From Planctomycetota bacterium (GTDB taxonomy: Bacteria > Planctomycetota > Phycisphaerae > UBA1845), in contig JAJRSP010000087.1 of assembly GCA_024278775.1 (NCBI GenBank), positions 1-7,522 on the forward strand: a stretch of DNA of 7,522 nucleotides. The letters are read 5' to 3'. The notes below the pieces were generated by a model. The model worked only from the letters and a program-made list of their open reading frames with translations. It was not told where the DNA came from and made no database searches. The position numbers and the translations under genes were made by a program. Shown here piece after piece: positions 1 through 4,537 of the stretch (position 1 is the stretch's first letter; each line of letters starts with the position of its first letter).

Positions 1-435
1 CATCGGGTAATAATTCTTGTATGTCTCTCCATCGACAATCTCCCAATCGATGCGAAAGATGACCACAAGCCAGGGTGCGATTTCCAGAAACGGCTTGTGC
101 TCATCCGTGCCGATCGGTTCCAGTGCTTCCAGCCATTGCCGTGGCATACGGTGGGCGTAGCTGAAATGTTCTTCCTCCTCCGCGGCACGGCGTATTTCGC
201 GTTTGAGGTTGGGATCATCGACGGCCACAAAACGCCAGGGCTTGCGATTTGCGCCGCTTGGTGCGGCGTGTCCGATCTCAATCACTTTTTCGATGAGTTC
301 ACGCGGTACCGGATCGTCGCTGAAAAAACGGCAACTCCGTCGTAGCTGCATCTCGGCCAGGAGTTCGTTGGCGCGTGCGCGCATCTCGGCCTCCGGCTTG
401 CGAGGAACCCGATAGGGAATCGTGTGGGCGGGCAC
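1..435 (-). CDS. Iodotyrosine deiodinase-like nitroreductase (FMN), C-terminus outside window
   Basis: 145 N-terminal residues of a nitroreductase-fold flavoprotein; the gene runs off the left edge. Seen: RRSCRFF (residues 32-38) and APSGAN (58-63), the FMN phosphate and ring-binding motifs of nitroreductases, followed by KPWRFVAV. The next block, EEEEHFSY...RMPRQW...K...FLEIAP, follows human iodotyrosine deiodinase (IYD) closely. Glu89, Tyr93 and Lys114 have the same spacing as IYD Glu157, Tyr161 and Lys182, the residues that grip the amino-acid part of halotyrosine over the flavin. From the family, the protein is probably a cytoplasmic homodimer that reductively dehalogenates halotyrosines or related halophenols; the actual substrate is inferred. 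Start chosen: GTG at 435, preceded by GGGAG with a 7-base gap; the frame is closed upstream by a TAA. It lies 54 bases downstream of the cupin gene on the same strand with no terminator between, so co-transcription is likely. The nitroreductase family call is firm; the IYD subfamily is very likely. Confidence 0.88.
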   Translation of the reverse strand, partial: MPAHTIPYRVPRKPEAEMRARANELLAEMQLRRSCRFFSDDPVPRELIEKVIEIGHAAPSGANRKPWRFVAVDDPNLKREIRRAAEEEEHFSYAHRMPRQWLEALEPIGTDEHKPFLEIAPWLVVIFRIDWEIVDGETYKNYYPM

Positions 436-489
436 ATTCGTACTCCCGATAGGAATGGTACGGCGGCGACGATCCGGTGATCGCGTGTC

Positions 490-843
490 TTACTTCGTGC
501 AGTCCTGCGGTGCGGGAATGAGGCAGATAAACGTAAGCGGATCGGCACCGGTGTTTTTGAACTGGTGTTCCTCATTGGCCGGAACAAAGATGATGTCTCC
601 CGAGCGGAAGGAACGCTCGCCCTGCTCGCTCTTGGCGGTGCCCGCTCCGGAGAGGATCAGGATCTCGTGCTCGTAGTCATGGCGATGACACGGAGTGTAT
701 CCGCCGGGCGCGACCTCAAATTGTCGCATGTGAAAGTTCGTCGCGCCGTCATCGGGACCGATGAGCATACGCATCTGCGCACCCTCGGCCCCCTCCATCT
801 GAACCGGCGTTTGCTCGTGTGCGTCGATGGACTTCACTTTCAT
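490..843 (-). CDS. Small single-domain cupin, probable metal-binding
   Basis: A 117-residue protein made of one cupin beta-barrel. Motif 1 is visible as G47-x5-H53-x-H55-x4-E60 and motif 2 as G82-x5-P88-x2-x2-H93-x3-N97, so the usual three-His/one-Glu metal site (His53, His55, Glu60, His93) is intact. The conserved Gly of motif 2 (PxG) is replaced by Asn90. There is no signal peptide, so it is cytoplasmic. Start: ATG at 843 with GGAGG seven bases upstream; the frame is open further upstream to about 987, but that part runs through an intergenic repeat and lacks family similarity. Proteins of this size include dioxygenases, isomerases, mannose-6-phosphate-isomerase-like sugar binders and metal-stress proteins, and the sequence does not decide among them. 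The following gene on the same strand encodes a deiodinase-like flavoprotein, so a role with aromatic or halogenated substrates is possible but only inferred. The fold is certain; the function is unknown. Confidence 0.9.
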   Translation of the reverse strand: MKVKSIDAHEQTPVQMEGAEGAQMRMLIGPDDGATNFHMRQFEVAPGGYTPCHRHDYEHEILILSGAGTAKSEQGERSFRSGDIIFVPANEEHQFKNTGADPLTFICLIPAPQDCTK

Positions 844-878
844 GGTAGATCCTCCGTCGTAGGGTAACCAACAATCAT
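840..878 (-). CDS. Possible 12-codon leader frame overlapping the cupin start (ATGA)
   Basis: Directly upstream of the cupin there is an ATG at 878 with GGAGG at 884-888, five bases away, which is an ideal Shine-Dalgarno arrangement. The frame reads MIVGYPTTEDLP and stops at TGA, whose last two bases before A are shared with the cupin ATG (ATGA overlap). The cupin also has its own GGAGG inside this frame. Such an arrangement can couple translation of the downstream gene to that of a short leader. No runs of one amino acid suggest attenuation. It could equally be chance, or the first ribosome site could be a relic. It is not a recognised peptide. Confidence 0.3.
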   Translation of the reverse strand: MIVGYPTTEDLP

Positions 879-905
879 GTGTTCCTCCGTGCCGGGTGTC
901 CGGCT

Positions 906-989
906 GGGTGGCGTGGCCAAGCGAAGCGCGGCCATGTCTTCGGTCTGTCGTAGGCTCATGCCCGCGCCTTCGGCTTGGGCATGCCACCC
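906..989. repeat. REP-like inverted pair of GGGTGGC hairpins
   Basis: Two related 31-33-base units face each other across a 20-base spacer. Unit A is 906-936 on the plus strand and unit B is 957-989 on the minus strand. Both begin GGGTGGC, continue with rTGsCCAAGC and GAAG, and end CGCGGsCATG. They differ by three substitutions and two single-base gaps. Each unit is itself a hairpin: in B, CATGCCC (957-963) pairs with GGGCATG (977-983); in A, TGGCC pairs with GGCCA. The G-to-C difference in one arm is matched by a C-to-G difference in the other, so the stem is kept. The layout resembles REP/REPIN elements of intergenic regions, and similar GGGTGGC sequences seem frequent in Planctomycetota (my recollection, not checked). 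It sits between ndk and the cupin gene and has no T-run, so it is not a classic terminator. Confidence 0.6.
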
Positions 990-1030
990 TCGGTTGATAC
1001 CGAACCCATCAATTTGGTTAGGACAAGCCG

Positions 1031-1492
1031 CTAGTCGTCGTTTCCGGGGAACACCCATTCGCTGCCGACGGGAGTGTCGTCGAGAAGCTCGCCGTCGGTG
1101 AAATAGAGCGCGATCTCCGTAGCGGCCGACTCCGGCGAATCACTCCCATGTACGAGGTTAAACGACCGGCTGGCACCGAAGTCCCCGCGAATCGTGCCCG
1201 GAGCGGCTTCGTACCCGAAAGTCTTACCCATCAGGGTTCGTGACATCTCAATGCAGCGTGGACCGGCCAGCACTAGCACCACCACCGGACCCGAGGTGAT
1301 GTAGTCGATCAGCCCCGGATAAAACGGCTTGCCTTTGTGTGGGGCGTAATGGGCCTCGGCCAGCTCGCGCGAGATGCGCATCAGCTTAATGCCGGACATG
1401 GTGAGCCCTTTGTCCAAAAAACGCTGCAAAATCCGCCCGGTCAGCCGACGCTGCTGGGCATCCGGTTTAAGTATGATCAGTGTACGTTCCAT
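1031..1492 (-). CDS. ndk: Nucleoside diphosphate kinase
   Basis: A 153-residue cytoplasmic enzyme that moves the gamma-phosphate of ATP onto other nucleoside and deoxynucleoside diphosphates through a phosphohistidine, balancing NTP and dNTP pools. The family signature around the active site, NLVHGSDS, gives catalytic His115. The other nucleotide-site residues are all present at the spacing of the human enzyme: Lys9 (in LILKPD), Tyr49, Arg85, Thr91, Arg102 and Asn112. The Kpn loop is seen as APGTIRGDFG. The length is about ten residues above the usual 140-143; the excess is a short acidic C-terminal extension ending NDD. Start: ATG at 1492 matches the conserved N-terminus MERTLIILKPDA. A GGGAG lies 12 bases upstream, which is longer than ideal. 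Downstream, 187 bases containing a REP-like pair separate it from the cupin gene; whether they share a transcript is unclear. Identification is firm. Confidence 0.98.
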   Translation of the reverse strand: MERTLIILKPDAQQRRLTGRILQRFLDKGLTMSGIKLMRISRELAEAHYAPHKGKPFYPGLIDYITSGPVVVLVLAGPRCIEMSRTLMGKTFGYEAAPGTIRGDFGASRSFNLVHGSDSPESAATEIALYFTDGELLDDTPVGSEWVFPGNDD

Positions 1493-1553
1493 GGACGTTC
1501 GTCACTCCCTCAAAGCACCTTCGATCCGGCTCTTCTCCAAGCCGAGAGGGCGG

Positions 1554-1582
1554 ATCATCGTCCGTTTGGCGTGAGATGGCAA
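1554..1582 (-). promoter_or_regulatory. Candidate sigma-70-type promoter for ndk
   Basis: On the minus strand TTGCCA (1582-1577, five of six matches to TTGACA) is followed after exactly 17 bases by GATGAT (1559-1554, four of six matches to TATAAT). Transcription would start near 1547, giving a 5' leader of about 55 bases before the ndk ATG at 1492. Spacing and position are good, but such matches arise by chance and this host's promoter consensus is unknown. Confidence 0.3.
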
Positions 1583-1740
1583 GCAGGCACCAACGTGAGG
1601 GTGGATGGCCGAATCGGCGGTCGTGAACCATGGTGGGGCACCCGGTCGGACGACATGCGATAATTGAAAAACCGTGCGGCGTGAACCCCGCGGCTCGGGA
1701 CATAATGAACGTGTGTGGCATGCCGTCAGCGGGTGGCACG

Positions 1741-1776
1741 CTAAAACCGGCGGTTTCTGAGGTAGAAACCGCCGGT
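1741..1776 (-). terminator. Intrinsic terminator of the S41 protease gene
   Basis: A perfect 13-base-pair inverted repeat, ACCGGCGGTTTCT at 1746-1758 and its complement at 1764-1776, encloses a 5-base loop. Read on the minus strand the GC-rich stem is followed by TTTTAG, the layout of a Rho-independent terminator. It begins about 30 bases after the protease stop codon. On the plus strand no T-run follows, so it acts mainly in the minus direction and insulates ndk from the protease transcript. Confidence 0.85.
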
Positions 1777-1807
1777 CGGAGCGTACATCAACGTGTGAAA
1801 GCCAGAT

Positions 1808-4126
1808 CTACCTTTGGAGTGGTTGCTTGGCTCCGCTGGTTGGTCCAGAACGCTCGGCCTTGGCGAGCGTGGGATATTGCTCACCGAGGAGTGTCATCCG
1901 AAGCAGCATCAGGGCCGTATCCACCTGGGGATCGTCGTCGGGTCGTTCGTTTTCATCAGGCTGATCAAGTTTCGGCAGCTCCGGCTTTTTATCACCGTCC
2001 GCATCGGTCACCTTTTCGGCATTCTTGCCGCTCTCCTTGTCACCCTTGGCATCAGTCACCTTTTCGGCATCCTTGTCGTCACCGTCCGCCTTGTCGCCGG
2101 CGGTCTTGTCCTCGGCGGCTTTCTCGTCCTTTTTCTTGTCATCCTTCTGGACCTGAGGACCGAGCAGGTCAGCCTTACGCCGCGCCTGACTCACCTTGAT
2201 TTTCTCTTTGCGGACCAGTCGGGCCATCAAGTCCGGCTCGACGCCCCATGTTTTGGAACCCGGCTCACGATGCAGCGACACGCCGCTGGGCAGGTAGTAG
2301 CGGGCCGTGGTGATTTTGAGTTTGGCTCCGGAGGGTCCAAGTGGAATCAGATTCTGAACGCTGAACTTTCCAAACGTCCGATCACCGATCACCGTGCCGC
2401 GATGGTTATCACGAATGGCCCCGGACAGAATCTCTGAAGCACTGGCGCTGCTGCCATTCACGAGAACGGCCAGCGGCAAATCCGCATAGGGTCCGGTGCC
2501 CGGTGCGAAGAGTTCCTGGTCTTCACGAGATATCCGCCCTTTGGTGCTGACCACGGCATCACCTCGATGGAGGAAAATGGAAGAGATTTCCCACGCTGAA
2601 TCGAGCAGGCCGCCCGGGTTCCACCGAAGATCAAGCACCAAGCCCTTGAGCCCCTGGGCTTGCAGCTCGCTAAGCGTGTTTCGAAGGTCCTCCACGGTGT
2701 TACGCTGAAAGCTCGTGAGACGGACGTAACCGATGCCGTTCTCCTTGTCGAGCCAGTAGTTCCACCGTTCGTCTCCGTCGCGTTTCCAGCCTTTGACGGA
2801 CTGAATCTTGACCCTTTTGCGTACCAGCGGAAACTCGATGTCCTTGTCACCGCGCCGAATCGTCAGGGTGACCGGCGTGTCTCGCGGTCCGGTGATCGTG
2901 TCAACCACTTTGCTGGTGCTGTAGTCTTTGATCGAGACGCCGTCGACGTGTGTAATGACGTCACCGGCCTGCACACCGGCTCGATAGGCGGGCGTGTCTT
3001 CCAATGGTGTGACGACTTCGATCTCGTCCAGTGCGTTCTTGATGATTGAAATCCCCACGCCGGTGAAGTCGCCCCGGGTGTGTTTGTTAAACTCATCCAC
3101 CGCTTGCGGCCAGATCATCGCGGTAAAATCGTCCAGCGGTTCAAAGGCCCCGCGCATGATCTCACTGACGATGAGCTCTTCCGGCAGGTTTACGGTCTCC
3201 GGATTGATGTCTCGCACGACGCGGCGGAAGTGACGAATACAATCTGCGCGATCCACCGTCGGGGCGTCCTCGATCTGTGCCAGCCGTGCTTTGATCCGAA
3301 CCTCGAAGTCCAGACGATCGTCTTCGTTGCTTAGCCCCGGCAATTTTTCCTGCGCCGCCTTCGATTCCGCCAACAACAGCAGATGCTCCAACCCGCTCCG
3401 CGCGATACTCTTAAAGTCCGGCGGTTCCACATAATAGTGCCACACATATTCGAGTGCTGCTTGCGCGTCGCGCCACTCCACGCGCTGAATGCGCTCTTTC
3501 CATCGTTCTTTTTCGTCGTTGAACATTGAGTCGAGACGCAGATGCGTCACCGCTTCACGTTCGAGTTTCTGGTATTGTGGGTTACTATCAAACAACACGG
3601 TCAGCCCGGAATAAAGCTGCCAAACGTCACGCCATTGGCTTTCCTTACGAAGCCGCGCTGCTTCTTCCAGGGCGCTGTTCGTCAGGCCCTGCACCCATTC
3701 GCTCGACACCAGCGCGTCACGATCTTCAGCCACGTCCGCCGCCGCGATCACCCAATTCAACGCAAGATCGTACTCCTTGCGTTCGATCCGCGCCTTCGCA
3801 TAGCCGACGTATTTCTCATAGTCGGCCTTGTTCATTTCCTTACGCTGCTGTTGTTTTTTCTCATACGCAGAAAGCCACGCCGTGACTTTGTTGGTCAGGT
3901 CGGTCGGGGAACGAAGCTGCCGGATGGCCTCTGCGGCGCTGCTGAAATCACCCCGTTCCGCAAATTGCACACTCTGGTGCCAGAGTTCGTCTGGAGATTG
4001 GCGTGCGATCTGTGCCTCGTCGACCGCATAGGCCGAACACGCCAAGAGCGCAATCGACGCCAGTTGTGTGAAGCCCCTGAGCCTGAAGCTGTTGTATCCG
4101 GCGATGCGTGACGATGTGCGATGCAT
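1808..4126 (-). CDS. Secreted PDZ-containing S41 C-terminal-processing protease
   Basis: A 772-residue exported serine protease of the Prc/CtpA family, which cuts proteins at or near their C-termini in the periplasm. Order: signal peptide (1-34, hydrophobic LASIALLAC, signal peptidase I site after AYA); an alpha-helical, TPR-like half (about 40-345); a PDZ domain (about 355-435, with GVGISI and AGVQAGDVITHVDG), which binds substrate tails; the S41 core (about 455-635); then a tail. The catalytic serine is Ser562 in SASASEI and the general base is Lys587 in TFGKFSVQ; their 25-residue spacing and Asp573 match E. coli Prc Ser430, Lys455 and Asp441. The residue after the catalytic Lys is Phe instead of the usual Gly. 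Residues 655-735 are almost only Asp, Lys, Glu, Gly and Ala with a 16-residue repeat, followed by a short hydrophobic helix (735-750). Start: ATG at 4126 has AAGGAGG just upstream and begins the signal peptide; an earlier in-frame ATG at 4210 would bury it. The gene stands alone and is followed by a terminator. Confidence 0.93.
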   Translation of the reverse strand: MHRTSSRIAGYNSFRLRGFTQLASIALLACSAYAVDEAQIARQSPDELWHQSVQFAERGDFSSAAEAIRQLRSPTDLTNKVTAWLSAYEKKQQQRKEMNKADYEKYVGYAKARIERKEYDLALNWVIAAADVAEDRDALVSSEWVQGLTNSALEEAARLRKESQWRDVWQLYSGLTVLFDSNPQYQKLEREAVTHLRLDSMFNDEKERWKERIQRVEWRDAQAALEYVWHYYVEPPDFKSIARSGLEHLLLLAESKAAQEKLPGLSNEDDRLDFEVRIKARLAQIEDAPTVDRADCIRHFRRVVRDINPETVNLPEELIVSEIMRGAFEPLDDFTAMIWPQAVDEFNKHTRGDFTGVGISIIKNALDEIEVVTPLEDTPAYRAGVQAGDVITHVDGVSIKDYSTSKVVDTITGPRDTPVTLTIRRGDKDIEFPLVRKRVKIQSVKGWKRDGDERWNYWLDKENGIGYVRLTSFQRNTVEDLRNTLSELQAQGLKGLVLDLRWNPGGLLDSAWEISSIFLHRGDAVVSTKGRISREDQELFAPGTGPYADLPLAVLVNGSSASASEILSGAIRDNHRGTVIGDRTFGKFSVQNLIPLGPSGAKLKITTARYYLPSGVSLHREPGSKTWGVEPDLMARLVRKEKIKVSQARRKADLLGPQVQKDDKKKDEKAAEDKTAGDKADGDDKDAEKVTDAKGDKESGKNAEKVTDADGDKKPELPKLDQPDENERPDDDPQVDTALMLLRMTLLGEQYPTLAKAERSGPTSGAKQPLQR
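1989..2084. repeat. Tandem 48-base duplication coding part of the protease tail
   Basis: Two adjacent 48-base units (1989-2036 and 2037-2084) lie inside the protease gene. The central 27 bases (2001-2027 and 2049-2075) differ at only two positions and both units start with a similar TTrTCACC. In the protein this gives two 16-residue copies around AEKVTDA (686-701 and 702-717). The period is a multiple of three, so the frame is kept, as expected for a slippage or unequal-crossover duplication in a disordered linker. Confidence 0.75.
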
Positions 4127-4143
4127 AATGCCTCCTTGGTACT

Positions 4144-4155
4144 GGACGATCGTCC
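4144..4155. promoter_or_regulatory. Perfect 12-base palindrome in the protease leader
   Basis: GGACGATCGTCC is a perfect self-complementary sequence between the candidate -10 and the ribosome site of the protease gene, where a bound dimeric repressor would block transcription. No regulator is encoded nearby, and GATCG-containing palindromes are not rare in GC-rich DNA, so its role as an operator is speculative. Confidence 0.25.
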
Positions 4156-4168
4156 GAACTACGCCTCG

Positions 4169-4174
4169 ATTATC
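4169..4174 (-). promoter_or_regulatory. Candidate -10 element of the protease promoter
   Basis: GATAAT on the minus strand matches TATAAT at five of six positions and lies 43 bases before the protease ATG, leaving a leader of about 35 bases. The -35 region is poor: the best candidate, TTCCAA at an 18-base spacing, matches TTGACA at only three positions. The site would need an activator or be weak. Confidence 0.25.
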
Positions 4175-4216
4175 GGCCCGGGTGCCAGCCGCTTGGAACG
4201 TGGCATCCACCCCTGA

Positions 4217-4233
4217 CTGAGTATATGACTCAG
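4217..4233. promoter_or_regulatory. 17-base interrupted palindrome, possible operator
   Basis: CTGAGT and ACTCAG flank the five bases ATATG. The size and symmetry are typical of binding sites for dimeric helix-turn-helix regulators, and it lies in a region between divergent genes. On the minus strand it also contains TATACT, a possible alternative -10 for the protease gene about 95 bases before its start. It has not been linked to any known regulator. Confidence 0.25.
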
Positions 4234-4469
4234 CGCAGAGACGGTCCAGAAGTATACAGACCGCTCCGACGGTTCTTTACAAAGGAGAAGCCCCCTCGCC
4301 CGCTTTCCGGTCTACCTCTCATGTCGGCTGAAAGATCACCCCAACTTCGCTCGTTTGGGTCATCATCACTCCCAAGACGCCCACCACAGGCATTTTCGGA
4401 CACTCACGGCGGTCCTCACAAAGGCACGCCCAAGCACATAGCCACAGGCGACTACGCCCGAACCTACGT

Positions 4470-4498
4470 TTGAGCTTTCGTTGAGCTGCCTTTACCGT
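4470..4498 (+). promoter_or_regulatory. Weak candidate promoter for uvrA
   Basis: TTGAGC (4470-4475) and TACCGT (4493-4498) are 17 bases apart, about 40 bases before the uvrA GTG. The matches to the consensus are four of six and three of six. TTGAGC is repeated 11 bases later (4481-4486), which may be chance. The position is right but the signal is poor. Confidence 0.2.
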
Positions 4499-4537
4499 AG
4501 GGACTGGGTGTGGCCTTGTAGCCAGAGGGAGATCACC

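Larger units (their letters stand above)
1493..1807. other. Non-coding gap between the protease gene and ndk
   Basis: 315 bases without a believable gene: the open frames across it show no family motif and shadow neighbouring genes. It holds the candidate ndk promoter near 1554-1582 and the protease terminator at 1741-1776. A stretch at about 1713-1741 contains two related pieces, GTGGCATGCC and GTGGCACGCT, which recall the GGGTGGCATG start of the REP-like units at 906-989 and might be a decayed relic. I see no tRNA or other RNA gene. Confidence 0.6.
4127..4537. other. Divergent intergenic region between the protease gene and uvrA
   Basis: 411 bases separating two genes that point away from each other, so it should hold both promoters. 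Frames open across it (for example 4225-4473 plus) have proline/arginine-rich translations without motifs or good ribosome sites, and I do not regard them as genes. Visible content: a candidate protease -10 (4169-4174), two palindromes (4144-4155 and 4217-4233) and a weak uvrA promoter candidate (4470-4498). I find no good match to the E. coli-type (CTGT-N8-ACAG) or Gram-positive-type SOS box in front of uvrA. The middle, about 4260-4450, shows nothing I can name. Confidence 0.6.

Noticed and set aside
844..987. N-terminal extension of the cupin frame up to an ATG at 987
   Set aside because: It runs through the REP-like repeat, has no family similarity, and the ATG at 843 has an ideal ribosome site.
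990..1003. TCGGT-TGAT-ACCGA hairpin after ndk as a terminator
   Set aside because: The stem is only five pairs and no T-run follows on either strand.
1814..2437. Long plus-strand frame with hydrophobic translation (207 codons)
   Set aside because: It is the antisense of the charged Lys/Asp protease tail; such codons read as Leu/Val/Phe on the other strand, so the membrane-like look is an artefact.
4028..4042. Possible lipobox (LLAC) in the protease signal peptide
   Set aside because: Leu just before the Ala-Cys is unusual for a lipobox and a good signal peptidase I site (AYA) follows; lipoprotein status is possible but not supported.
4127..4210. Longer protease start at 4210
   Set aside because: It would put 28 extra residues before a clear signal peptide; the ATG at 4126 has AAGGAGG in front of it.
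4252..4257. GTATAC and an SOS-type box in front of uvrA
   Set aside because: A six-base palindrome is expected by chance, and I found no full CTGT-N8-ACAG or GAAC-N4-GTTC type site.
4225..4473. 82-codon plus-strand frame between the protease gene and uvrA
   Set aside because: Proline/arginine-rich translation with no motif, no convincing ribosome site, and located where promoters are expected.
4481..4537. TTG start for uvrA at 4481
   Set aside because: The extra residues do not resemble UvrA, and the GTG at 4538 has a well-spaced GGGAG.
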